A DNA stretch of 44,638 nt from Verrucomicrobiota bacterium (GTDB taxonomy: Bacteria > Verrucomicrobiota > Verrucomicrobiia > Limisphaerales > CAIMTB01), in NCBI GenBank assembly GCA_963205105.1, contig CAUJJW010000017.1:1-44638 (forward strand), written 5' to 3'. Under the pieces are notes generated by a model. That model searched no databases. It worked only from the letters and a program-made list of their open reading frames with translations, and was not told the DNA's origin. Every line of letters starts with the position of its first letter. Position 1 is the first letter of the stretch. Position numbers and translations under genes: made by a program. Shown here piece by piece: positions 26,473-36,000 of the stretch.

Positions 26473-28521
26473 TCAGTTCCGCCGCAGCCGATAGAACTTC
26501 TGCCCATCCCCAACCGCTTCTTCCCATGAATTGCCTAAGGGCTGTGGCATCACCGGAGCCCATACCAACAGGTCCGCGCTCCATTCCAACACGTAGCCCC
26601 GAAGTTCCGCCGGCCAGGCCAGCTGCAGGCGCCCTTCCTGCACTCGCACCAGAGCGATTTCAACCGCATCAGGCGGCACGTCCGTCGGCCGACTCCCGGC
26701 ATCCCGGGGGTCCGTGCCAGCGCGATACTCCGCCAGCGCATTCGCACCATCCCCGTCCGTGTCACCGGCGGGATCGTCCACGCCAAAAACCTGTTCCCAC
26801 CCATCACCCAGTCCGTCGCCATCGGCATCCACGGCCACCGCCGGCACCGTGGCCGGCAGCCGGTCGAACGTGTACCGGGCGCTGACCAACAACGATCGCA
26901 CCCCGGTGCCAGGTTCCTCGGCATACGCGGTGAGCGTGTCGTTCCCCGTCAACTGGGGCGGCTGCGCCGCATCGTAAACCGCCCAGGCACCCGCCCCACC
27001 CCGGCGATACCACATCACGTCCCCACCGACTGACCCACGCAGACTGACGGAGAAGCGCCCGTCGCGTTCCAACGCCCCATATGCACCCGCCGGCGGACTG
27101 AACTGGACGGTCTTGCGGACCGCCCCGGCGACCGCCCCAAAACCCGCCACGCTCGCCTCCTGCAACAGCTGATTGCCCAACGCCACCTGCCCGGGCGCGT
27201 TCAGCGGAAAGGCCTGCACCGCCCCGAGACCCTCCACAACCCCACCGTCGAACTCAGCCCACGCCCCGGTCGCCAACACACGGGTCCAATCCGGACGGTT
27301 CTGGCTGCCCAGGAAGCTCGCCTCCGAAACCAAAAACGGATCCAGATCGAACAGGAACAAATTGGGATACGCCGACCGCGGACGTTGAGCCGGCAGCGAG
27401 CCGGACTCCCTCAGGCTCGGAACTTCCCCCGGCGCACCCGGACCATAGCGACGCCAGGTCGAAACCCGTCCACCGGGACCACTCAACATCAGGAACTCCT
27501 CACCCACCGTCACCAAACCCGCGAAGGCTTCGCCCGCCGGACATTCGAACGCGGTCAATTCCACCGCCGGCACCGGAGCATCCAGCACGCGATAGAGTCG
27601 GACCGTGTCCGGAGTGGATTCCAAACGGAGCGCCACCAGACAACGCAGGTCCGGGAAAGCCGGGTCGATAAACGGCACAGTGTCCAAACCCACCACCCGT
27701 TCCGGAAGCGGATGGGTCGTGGTGCCGGACACGCCTCCCGGATAGCTCAACGCGCCGCCCACGGGCACCCGCACCAGCCGGTGCATTTCCAGGGTGACGT
27801 TGTCCTTCGGGATACTGAACAGGGTCGAGGCAGCCCCCGCCCACAGCAGACCCGCGGCATGAGGACCGCTCACCGCGAACCCACCCTCCAACACGCCCGA
27901 GCGCCCGACGAAATCGATGCGCAACACGCCGTCCTGCACCCCCACCAACACCGGAATGCCCGTGGCCTCAGTGATCGGCACAAACTGCGCCGCTTCTGGA
28001 AACGCCGGGGAAACCGCTTCAAACAGAACCACACCCGCGCCCGTCACGGCACCAAGGCGTGCCCGGTCGGGAGCATCCGCCAACCGGGTGAAGGCGAGCA
28101 GATCCTCGACCACCGCGTTCACGCTGTGTCCCGTGGTCAATCGCACCAGCGCGCCCGGCGCCACCACTGGACTGGCCAAGGTTCGCGGCATCCCGCCCAC
28201 CCCCGCCATTTGCACGGCGTTCCATTCGGCGGAACAGACCGCCAGCTCATCCTGCGCACCCTGGCGCAATGTCGTCATGGCGGATATGCCCGTCATGCCG
28301 GTCGCCTGTTCCACCCAGGTCAAACCTCCCGCCGAGACCAGGCCGACCCGCGCCAGTCCCGAGGCCTTGTCGACCACCGCCCAATCCGAACCCGTCGACC
28401 CCGCCTGAAACCTGCCGGACACGACAAATTCCTGCGGCGTCTCCGTAACCCACCCAGGAGGGGCGGCGATGACCGTCGCCGAAGCCAGGACCATCCCCAG
28501 TAACAACACCAGCCTTCCCAT
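26473..28521 (-). CDS. Exported 682-aa protein with Ca-binding-type DxDxDG repeats
   Basis: A predicted exported protein of unknown function. The ATG at 28521 is chosen because a signal peptide follows at once (MGRLVLLLGMVLASATVIAA, then PPGW). The frame stays open for 288 further codons upstream, but these only read through repeats. Residues about 35-540 look beta-rich and propeller-like (repeated D-W-x-V-V-D, V-L-V-G-V-Q-D-G type units). Residues about 564-607 hold thrombospondin-type-3/EF-hand-like acidic loops (D-A-D-G-D-G-L-G-D-G-W-E; D-T-D-G-D-G-A-N-A-L-A-E-Y). The last 60 residues are the 'L-E-W-S-A-D-L-L-V-W ... F-Y-R-L' module. It lies 102 bp before the giant gene on the same strand, and that gap also holds nothing else recognisable. 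The start codon lies inside a GGTTCATGG repeat motif, so the start is less certain than the gene. Confidence 0.88.
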   Translation of the reverse strand: MGRLVLLLGMVLASATVIAAPPGWVTETPQEFVVSGRFQAGSTGSDWAVVDKASGLARVGLVSAGGLTWVEQATGMTGISAMTTLRQGAQDELAVCSAEWNAVQMAGVGGMPRTLASPVVAPGALVRLTTGHSVNAVVEDLLAFTRLADAPDRARLGAVTGAGVVLFEAVSPAFPEAAQFVPITEATGIPVLVGVQDGVLRIDFVGRSGVLEGGFAVSGPHAAGLLWAGAASTLFSIPKDNVTLEMHRLVRVPVGGALSYPGGVSGTTTHPLPERVVGLDTVPFIDPAFPDLRCLVALRLESTPDTVRLYRVLDAPVPAVELTAFECPAGEAFAGLVTVGEEFLMLSGPGGRVSTWRRYGPGAPGEVPSLRESGSLPAQRPRSAYPNLFLFDLDPFLVSEASFLGSQNRPDWTRVLATGAWAEFDGGVVEGLGAVQAFPLNAPGQVALGNQLLQEASVAGFGAVAGAVRKTVQFSPPAGAYGALERDGRFSVSLRGSVGGDVMWYRRGGAGAWAVYDAAQPPQLTGNDTLTAYAEEPGTGVRSLLVSARYTFDRLPATVPAVAVDADGDGLGDGWEQVFGVDDPAGDTDGDGANALAEYRAGTDPRDAGSRPTDVPPDAVEIALVRVQEGRLQLAWPAELRGYVLEWSADLLVWAPVMPQPLGNSWEEAVGDGQKFYRLRRN

Positions 28522-28560
28522 GAACCGTGAATAGGGAATGGCGAATAGCGAATCGGGAAG
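28522..28560. repeat. Low-complexity GAATAG/GCGAAT repeat in the leader of the 682-aa gene
   Basis: A run of short GAATRG/GCGAAT units (GTGAATAGGGAATGGCGAAT, then AGCGAATCGGG) directly upstream of the predicted start. Related CGAATCGCGAAT pieces occur near 7891-7902 and 8037-8050. It is probably a dispersed repeat, not a regulatory leader. Confidence 0.55.
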
Positions 28561-28571
28561 GGGAGGCGGCT

Positions 28572-28637
28572 CCGTAGCGGCGGGCGTCCCGCCTGCCGTA
28601 GAGGGGGGCGTCTCGCCCCCCGGATTCCCAGGTTCAA
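28572..28637. repeat. Double-palindrome repeat, copy C
   Basis: CCGTAGC + GGCGGGCGTCCCGCC + TGCCGTAGA + GGGGGGCGTCTCGCCCCCC, followed by GGATTCCCAGGTTCA. It is the reverse-orientation counterpart of 8061-8127 and nearly identical to 38629-38690. It lies between the 682-aa and 1228-aa genes. Confidence 0.9.
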
Positions 28638-28640
28638 GGT

Positions 28641-29218
28641 CCGTGAGCAGGTCGATTTCGAACAACTGGCTCTCGATGAACCTCTCCATGGCAGCGATCG
28701 CGAGGGTTGAAACGGGCTCCCTCACCCCAACCCTCTCCCGGAGGGAGAGGGAGTCGCATATCCCGCATGGCGACATGCCGGAACTCCAGCCTTCCAAGCC
28801 GTCGCGAATCGCACCAGCCAACGCCCGACTCAACTCTCCGAAACCCGCGGCGCATCGTCTCCTTCTCCCTTCGGGAGAAGGCCGGGATGAGGGCTGCCCG
28901 CTCCATTCCTCGCTCCCCGGTTCATGGTCCCAACACGTGTCCAAATTCTGGAAAACGCTCCTTCTCGTGAACCTTTCCATGCAAGCCATCGCGAGGATTG
29001 TAGCGGGCTCCCTCACCCCTGCCCTCTCCCGGAGGGAGAGGGTGTCGGGTCCTGCCCTCGGCGACACACTTAAACCCCATCCGTGCGAGCCGTCTCGACT
29101 CGTTCCAGCGAACGCATGGCTCAAACCACCGAAACCCACGGCGCGTTTTCCCCCTCTCCCTCCGGGAGAGGTCCGGGGTGAGGGCCGCTCGCTCTTGTCC
29201 TCGCTACCCGGTTCGTGG
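28641..29218. repeat. Two tandem copies of a ~280-bp composite repeat
   Basis: Copy E1 is about 28641-28928 and copy E2 about 28929-29218. Each contains, in order: GAACCT-[CT]-TCCATG, A-G-C-[GC]-A-T-C-G-C-G-A-G-G, the hairpin CCCTCTCCCGGAGGGAGAGG, a ~100-bp middle, a second hairpin (CTTCTCCC/GGGAGAAGG in E1, CCTCTCCC/GGGAGAGG in E2), and an end at or near GGTTCATGG (E2 has GGTTCGTGG). A third copy in inverted orientation is at 41788-42065. Another CTCTCCCGAAGGGAGAAGG hairpin sits near 29260. No ORF of its own; it is most like a non-autonomous, MITE- or REP-type element. Confidence 0.85.
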
Positions 29219-29356
29219 TGCATCAACGGCTCCGACCGACTTCCTCCCTCACCCTTGCCCCTCTCCCGAAGGGAGAAGGCATCGCATCGGCTGTTCTTCA
29301 TGTTCGCAGAATCGTTGAGTGAAAGTTTCACCGCATTGAAAACAGCCGAAAATGGT
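29219..29356. other. Remainder of the gap between the 1228-aa and 682-aa genes
   Basis: Apart from one CTCTCCC-GAA-GGGAGA hairpin near 29260, nothing was recognised here. The hairpin lies about 95 bp after the 1228-aa stop on the minus strand and could end or slow transcription, but it has no T-run and belongs to a repeat family. Confidence 0.4.
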
Positions 29357-32300
29357 TCAAGGAGGTCCATAGAATCCGGCGTCAATGGTCTGCCGGATCT
29401 CGCCGTTCGAACCGAGGCAGACCAGGTAGTAGTGATAACGGGCGTTCTGAACGACCCCGTGGTTGTCGAGCAGCCACAGGCTCAGCCGGGCCGGGTCCCC
29501 GGGCCGCTCCGGTGGCGGCGTGGTCATGGTGAGTGCGAAGAAGGGATCGACCAAGCGGGCCCCCGCGCGCTGGTCGTTGGTCCGGGTCGGAATCCAGGCG
29601 ATCTTCCGAACCAACGGCGACACCTGGACCGTATCCCCCGGCACGGTCGGGAAGAGCGTGTTCGCAATTTGCTGGCGGTACAGCACCACACCCTGGATCG
29701 GGGCGACGCCATTCCCCAGATTGCCCAGCCAATGCACGTTCGGATCGTGCCGGCGGAAGTTCGGGCTGTCGGGGGTCGGAGCGAACACGATGTCCGCACC
29801 CTCGACCACCACGTCCTCGCCCTTGGCATTGAGCATCGACGCCAACCGGACGCCCACCGGTCGTTGTCCGTCCAAATGCGACGGCCAGAGCACCGGACGA
29901 AGTTCGCCGGCCTCGATACCCGGCTGGGTGGTGACCGATTCGAGCGGTCGCGCCGGCCACGCCACCTCCGGTTCGGGAACGCTGGGATCCGACCAGCGAA
30001 ATTCGTAGGTGCCGCTCACCGGCCCGCGTCCCTTGCCCCCGAGCCAGGCGCCTCGGACCGCCTGCACGAACACCCGGTAGGTCACCCCCGGCTGCACGTC
30101 GAACTCGGCGGTGAACGGAGGCGATGCCGGATAGCCGTTGCCCAGCGGCGGGGTCACGAAGGTCGAGGTCTGCACCATCTTCTGAAAGGTCACCGCCCCC
30201 GTCGGCAGGTTCAGATGCATGGCCAACCCGCCGATGTCAGCCTGGTTCGAAGCCCCGGCCGCCTGCGTGGATGGGACACGCGGAAGATCCCCGCCCGCGC
30301 TGTGGTACTGAACCACCCGCGTCGCCAGGGGCACGGTCAAAGCAAACCTCGAAGCCTGTTCAAGCACCGACTTCGCCGCCGCGCCGCCCCGGGCTTGGAT
30401 GGTGATCAGAAACCGTTCGACGTTCTGAGGCGGACACATCCAGGTCAGCTTCATCCGGGCCGCCGCGAGTGTTCCCAGCGCCTCCGGCGGACCCAGGTTC
30501 GGCTTGGGCAGCGTCGGCCCTTTCCGCTGGATGCAGGGCTCCAGCCGCACCAGCGCCGAAGCGTTGCCGTCGCGGTCCACCGTCTGGGCGTAGTAGCAAA
30601 TCGTGCAGTCGGTGGCCGGCAGCGACTCGTCCTCGCGGCGGATCAGGTTGAGTTGGCCGATCTGATGGGCCGCGCCCCCTTGCGAGACCAGGCTGTACGG
30701 GCCTTCGTCGATGCGCCGAAAGAGCCGGTACTCCACCGAACGCGGCGTGGTGAACAGGGTGACCCCCAACTTGCCGGTCCGGCCTGTGCCCGGGTTGTAG
30801 GCGAGATCGACGCACGCGTTTTCACCCAACTCGCGCACCGGATAGACCCGCGTGGTCAGCGGGGATTGTGTTTCCCCATCCCGCACCGCAGGCACGTTGA
30901 ACGTGACCGCACCGTCCCGGACCGTTCCCTGGCCCCTGGGCGTGTAGATCGCCACCGCTCCCGTCAAGGGCGACGACTCGATCACCACCTTGCGTCCTTC
31001 CAGGTTGGCCAATTGCAGTGCGGCCGCGGAACCATCCGCGAACGCCACCGCCGGCGCCGTCACCGGCCCTTCCAGCCATTCCTCCGAAAACGGGTCCCCC
31101 GGCTTCAGATCCGCATCGCTCATCGTCCGGGCTTGGAACGAAATCTCGCGACGTCCCTCCGAGGTCAGATGATCCACCGACACCTCCCGAAGGTGACTCG
31201 ACGCCCCGGTGTGCGTGGTCGCCTGGCACATCACCCGTGCCGCTTGGCCCTGCAGGTCGTTCCGGTGGATCGCGTAATCCGCCACCACCCAGTCGCCTTC
31301 CGCCGCGTACAGGTGCTGACCGAGGTCCACCCGCTCGCCGCCCCCGATCACCAGGGAAAAATCCACCGACGCAATCCCCGGGTCCAACCGCTCGCAGAGA
31401 ATCCGAAGGCGAACCATCCCGTCGTTTCCCGGGATCGCGGGATCACTCACCAGTCGGTCGGTCGCCAGGATCACCGAGGCCCGATGACAGTTGCCATCGA
31501 CCACCCCGTGGGGCGCCGCGGGTCCCTCGCGCTGTCGGCGGGCGATCAACACCGGGGCGGCAAAGTCCGAAACGATGGGTCCGCACGGCGAGACATGCAC
31601 CGCGCGCACCGAGTACCAGAACGTGTCCCCGAATTCCGCCGCGGTCACCGCAGGCGCCTGATCGAGGAACGCCATCAACGACCCGTTGGCGTCGTGATTC
31701 AGATTTCCGGAAATGGGCATCAGGGTGGCCCTCGCCGCATCGCTCTGGAGCTGGGTCAGGTCGGTGCCACGGAAGATTTCGTAGTAGTGGGTGATGTCCC
31801 GCTCGTTGTTGGTGTTCGCCTGCCAGAAGAACTGGAACGACTGGGTGCCGGCGGCATCCCGCGGTTCCCAATGGTTCTCCACCCGCAGTCCGTTGGGGAT
31901 CGGTGGTGGCAGCGTGCGGCAGGCCACGCCGTGGCCGGGCAGCGAGGGCGGACCTTCACGGCCCAGAATGTCCCGCGCCCCGACGAAGTAGGTGTACTCC
32001 GTTCCTTCCACCATCGGGCTGTCGATGTTCTCGCCCGCGGCGTTGCGTCGATACCGGTTGCCGTCATCGACGACGAAGTAGTTCGTGGCGTCGACTGCCA
32101 CGTTGGCCGCCTCGGCCAGGGAAAGAGCCTGGGAGACGAGCACCGGACCGTCGGAGAGCCGGACGGCGTCCGCTGACGCCAGCCACGCGCGCACCTGCGA
32201 CAGGCTGGGGGCGGAGTTCTCGACTCCCTGGCCGACCGCAAAGCTGCGCAGCACACGCCACACGGTGAACCCGCCGCCCAGGGGAGACTGGCGGCGAAGG

Positions 32301-33043
32301 TCGTCGCCCTGGCCCCAGCGCAGTTTGATGTTGAGATCACCCTTCGGGGTAAGGTCGGGAACCTGAATCGGCGGACCCGGCGGTGGCAGGAGAACCGGCT
32401 GACCGGCCGTCAAGGTCACCCGCCCCACCACGCCACCATCGCCAGCCGCGGTGACCTCGCGCACCTCGATGGTCACCGGTTGTCCGACCGGCACGGGCAA
32501 GACACCCGCCCAAGCTTCCCCCAGCGCCATCTTCACCGAGGGATGGGCCTGGCCCAACAACCGCAGGAGTTGCGCCGTCTCCGCGTCCGCCGCACCACGC
32601 ACGAGAAGGCTGCTCAACAGCTCGGCCAGCGACGCCGGTGCAGGAGCCGGTGCGACGCCTCCAAGCCCGTTACGATCCCCGGCCCGCGACTGATACAGTT
32701 CACTCAACACCCCTCCCAGCGCCACGATGTCCTCCCCGACCTGCCGGCCCCGTTCGAGCAGGACCGACAACACGGCCACTTCACGCACCGCCGCCACCGC
32801 ACCCTGCCGTTCGAAACGTCCCGGATCCTCGGGCAATCCGCGCTTGAGATAGATCGCCAGCGACCGCCCCAGCAGCACCCGGTCGTCGGTGGGCCGAAAC
32901 ACCAGGTAGGCCCAGGGACGCCCCTGCGCATCCAAGGTGGTGGTGCCGGCCGTGAAGAGGGCGTCCGGAATGGGCTGCGCCATCGCGCCGGGCATCACGC
33001 GCCAGGCGAGACTGAAGAGGGCCAGAAAGAGGAGGGTTTTCAT
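29357..33043 (-). CDS. Exported 1228-aa protein with fibronectin-III-like domains
   Basis: A predicted exported protein. The ATG at 33043 is preferred over one 22 codons upstream because it begins a signal peptide (MKTLLFLALFSLAW ... AMA-QP) and lies 10 bp after the stop of the 1830-aa gene, which suggests co-transcription. The N-terminal part (about 24-170) is mixed alpha/beta with 'A-V-R-E-V-A-V-L-S-V-L-L-E-R-G'. At least three segments look fibronectin-III-like: about 381-499 (P-N-G-L-R-V ... Y-E-I-F-R-G ... F-W-Y-S-V-R-A-V), 741-836 (V-E-Y-R-L-F-R-R ... C-Y-Y-A-Q-T-V-D-R-D-G-N), and 849-1014. The C-terminal ~200 residues match no family I recognise. The tandem Fn3-like layout fits a binding or scaffold protein at the cell surface; that is inference. 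Confidence 0.92.
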   Translation of the reverse strand: MKTLLFLALFSLAWRVMPGAMAQPIPDALFTAGTTTLDAQGRPWAYLVFRPTDDRVLLGRSLAIYLKRGLPEDPGRFERQGAVAAVREVAVLSVLLERGRQVGEDIVALGGVLSELYQSRAGDRNGLGGVAPAPAPASLAELLSSLLVRGAADAETAQLLRLLGQAHPSVKMALGEAWAGVLPVPVGQPVTIEVREVTAAGDGGVVGRVTLTAGQPVLLPPPGPPIQVPDLTPKGDLNIKLRWGQGDDLRRQSPLGGGFTVWRVLRSFAVGQGVENSAPSLSQVRAWLASADAVRLSDGPVLVSQALSLAEAANVAVDATNYFVVDDGNRYRRNAAGENIDSPMVEGTEYTYFVGARDILGREGPPSLPGHGVACRTLPPPIPNGLRVENHWEPRDAAGTQSFQFFWQANTNNERDITHYYEIFRGTDLTQLQSDAARATLMPISGNLNHDANGSLMAFLDQAPAVTAAEFGDTFWYSVRAVHVSPCGPIVSDFAAPVLIARRQREGPAAPHGVVDGNCHRASVILATDRLVSDPAIPGNDGMVRLRILCERLDPGIASVDFSLVIGGGERVDLGQHLYAAEGDWVVADYAIHRNDLQGQAARVMCQATTHTGASSHLREVSVDHLTSEGRREISFQARTMSDADLKPGDPFSEEWLEGPVTAPAVAFADGSAAALQLANLEGRKVVIESSPLTGAVAIYTPRGQGTVRDGAVTFNVPAVRDGETQSPLTTRVYPVRELGENACVDLAYNPGTGRTGKLGVTLFTTPRSVEYRLFRRIDEGPYSLVSQGGAAHQIGQLNLIRREDESLPATDCTICYYAQTVDRDGNASALVRLEPCIQRKGPTLPKPNLGPPEALGTLAAARMKLTWMCPPQNVERFLITIQARGGAAAKSVLEQASRFALTVPLATRVVQYHSAGGDLPRVPSTQAAGASNQADIGGLAMHLNLPTGAVTFQKMVQTSTFVTPPLGNGYPASPPFTAEFDVQPGVTYRVFVQAVRGAWLGGKGRGPVSGTYEFRWSDPSVPEPEVAWPARPLESVTTQPGIEAGELRPVLWPSHLDGQRPVGVRLASMLNAKGEDVVVEGADIVFAPTPDSPNFRRHDPNVHWLGNLGNGVAPIQGVVLYRQQIANTLFPTVPGDTVQVSPLVRKIAWIPTRTNDQRAGARLVDPFFALTMTTPPPERPGDPARLSLWLLDNHGVVQNARYHYYLVCLGSNGEIRQTIDAGFYGPP

Positions 33044-33053
33044 GAACAACCGA

Positions 33054-36000
33054 TCAGAATTCGATGTCGAGCCCGGGTTCTTCGCCGCCGATGGTCCAGA
33101 TGAGGCCAACGCTCTTGCTCAGTTCGATGCAGAACGGGCAGATACCCAGTTCCGCCGCGAACTCCCCGGCTCCGTAGAGCACGAAGGAACCCTTGGAAGT
33201 GTCCGGCTGATCCGCGCGTTGGAAGAGCCCGTCGTTCGGCCCAGCTCCCGTGGTGGGGGTGGCCTGACCGGCGGTGGTGAGTGCGCCGATGATCCGCATC
33301 TCGCCGCTGATGCCGAAGATGCACAATAGCCGGCCGTCGGCGCCGTACTTCTGCTTGCAACCGATGGTCGCCGCGCCGTTGTCATGGATGAAGGCAAAGA
33401 ATCCGGCCCCCGCGGTGGCGCGCACGGTGAACAGGCAGGTCGAGGGAATGCCGAACACCTCGTTGATCGGAATCCACGCTTCGCCGTAGAAGTACACGCC
33501 CGTCATCGGCCCGGAATCACGTCCCACCGCCTTTTCCAGCACGGTGGCGACATCGGGATCGATCATCCGGATCACCGCGGCGTCACAGGTGCGCCCGAAG
33601 AAGAGACCCACCCCGGCTTCGTAGGCGTTGAAACGGCCGCGCACTTTGGCCCCGACATAGGCCCAGTGGTTCACCGCACCATCCAGGCCACGGAACCCGC
33701 CGAAACCGGCCATCAGCCGCGCCTGGGTCACCACGATCGGTCCCAGGCGAATGTCGCCTTCCAACCCGAAATAGCCGTCGAACCCAATGGGTTTCCCATC
33801 CTGGAGCGAAAACTTGGCGCCCACTTCGACCACGGTTCCCGCCGCGCCAATCCATTCGCATTCCGCCCGGGCATCGATCTGGACCACCGCCGCAGCGACC
33901 CCGGCCGGGCGACACCCGGATGGCGGGGTGTTGGCGTCGTATTCCTGAATGCGCAGATGCGCCTGCACGGTCAGCGCATCGGGCACGTTGAACTCGAACT
34001 TCCCATTGATGTTCAGCACCCGCAGGGATTCGTCGTTGATCTGCGCGTAGCCTTCGATGTTGAGGCCGGCGAGTTTGCCACTGCCGCCGCTGGTGGGGCC
34101 CATCTCGCCCGCCGCCGGATTTCGGTTTTCGGCCAGCAACGCATCGAGTTCGCCGGAGGCTTCCTTGACCGCGAACTTCACGACCTCGCGGACCAGGTGG
34201 TTCACCTGGCCGAAGACGTCGTCGAGGGCCGCCCGGAACACCTCGTTCGCGTCCTGCACATGCTGCCGGACGATGTACTGGAACTTGGGCACCATCGCGC
34301 ACGCCATCACGCGTTCGCTGACCAGGCGCCGGATCCTGTCCCGTCGCTGAACGTCGCTGGCCAACTCCCACGAGGACTCGGTCATCGCCCGCTGGATGTC
34401 CTGGATCGCCTGCCCGGCGGCGAGGTCCAAGGCAGGCGCGGTCTCGACAAACACCGAACGCACCTGAGCCGCCAGTTTGGAGGAGGCATCACCCGCCTGA
34501 ACCAGCGCACGCCGCGCCCGCAGGAGCACGTCACGGGCTTGGTTCAAATCCGGCTCGATCGCGGGCAGCACTTCCGCCAGGGCCTCATTCACCACCCGCT
34601 CGCCCAAGTCCCCCGCGCCAGGCACTCCCGAGCGCTTCAGGAGTTCACGCACCAGACTACCCACGCGCACGCGGTCGCCGTCCGTGCCCAGAATCGACAG
34701 CGCGGCGTCCACTGCGCCCACACCTGCCGTGAGATGACGTTCCAACCCAGCGCTCAAACCGGCGTCCGGCAGCGACTTCAAGCTCGCCTGAAGCGCGGCC
34801 AGTTGAGCCGACGGCAGGCCACCGCCCAGAATCGCCGACGCCAGCGGATCGACCACGGCTTGCACCGGTTCCGTCACCAGACTGCCGAGGCGCTCCGTGA
34901 GCAATGCGTCCAAACCGCCCAGGCCATTCCCCAGTTGTTCCTTCAACCCGCCGGTGAGCGCGACACTGAGCGCCTCCGACACCGCGTCCATCACCCCTTC
35001 CTTCACCGCCGCCACCAGGCTCTGGGAGTTCACCCGTGGAATGGCCAGTTGAACGCCAAAGGTGATCTCCGCCGTGCTCGGCGAGAGCGACTGCACCTGG
35101 CGTTCCACCGAACCCAGCACCACCAGGTCCGCGGTCTGGGTCTTCGACCGAAACCTCCGTTGCGTGCCTTCCCAGAGCAGCGGGAAATCAAAGTCCACCA
35201 CCCCCAGCCAGCGCTTGCGCGCCCGAGGATTGAACTCCGGCGTCTCGGGGTTGCGGTACTCCGCCACCGTCATGCGCTGGCCTGCGGCGTCCGTCAGATG
35301 CGCCGGAAACCCGTGGTGATCGGCATCGAAGAACGCGTCGCTGAAGAAGGTCCGACCGTCCACCCGCCAACCCTCGCCGTCCGTCATGTGAATCGCGCTG
35401 TTCTCGTTCGCCGCCGATGAGGAACTGACCTGCAACTGCACTTTCACGTCTTCGAACCAGGGAACGTTGAGCGTGGCCGGAAAGGTCAGGTAACCCTGCT
35501 CCGGTCGTCGGAAATCCGCCGGCGTTGGCACATACGGTAGCGCGGTGCCATCGGGATTCGGCCGACCCGGGCTGGGATTGTTCAAATAGGCGCGCCCCGC
35601 CACGGTGACCTGCCATGGGACGCCACCGGCGCCCACGAGTTCGAGGTTGGGCGGCAGCGAAAACCGGCTGTCGAGATCGAGACCCTTCGACAACGGATTC
35701 GCGCGGGTCACCAGGTTCCCGTTGGCCATGAAACCCAGCGTCGCGTGCAGTTTCTGGGGCGTGACACTCGGGAAGCGCGTCTCCACGCCCACTTTCAGAA
35801 AGCCCGCCGTCACGCTCGGACAGTTCCCGCTGAGCGGTTGGGCGAATTCCAGGCTCAAGGGCACGATGTCCGTGCGCCAGTAGGTCAGCGATTTCGCTTC
35901 ACCTTCGGTCGCCAACCGCATCTTGCTCGGCTGGCCGCGGCATTCGAACCGCAGTTCCTTGAAGGCCAGATCGAATCCCGGCGGATCGACCGGGCTGGGC

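Noticed and set aside
28641..29218. A possible CRISPR array because of regular hairpin-bearing units.
   Set aside because: Only two units, ~290 bp apart, with similar 'spacers' and no cas genes.
28522..29385. A 288-codon N-terminal extension of the 682-aa gene.
   Set aside because: It reads through two composite repeats and a palindromic repeat, and a proper signal peptide starts at 28521.
28538..32176. A 1212-codon plus-strand frame spanning the repeats and most of the 1228-aa gene.
   Set aside because: Antisense shadow with Arg/His-rich sequence. It begins in repeat DNA and crosses a gene supported by a signal peptide and Fn3-like domains.
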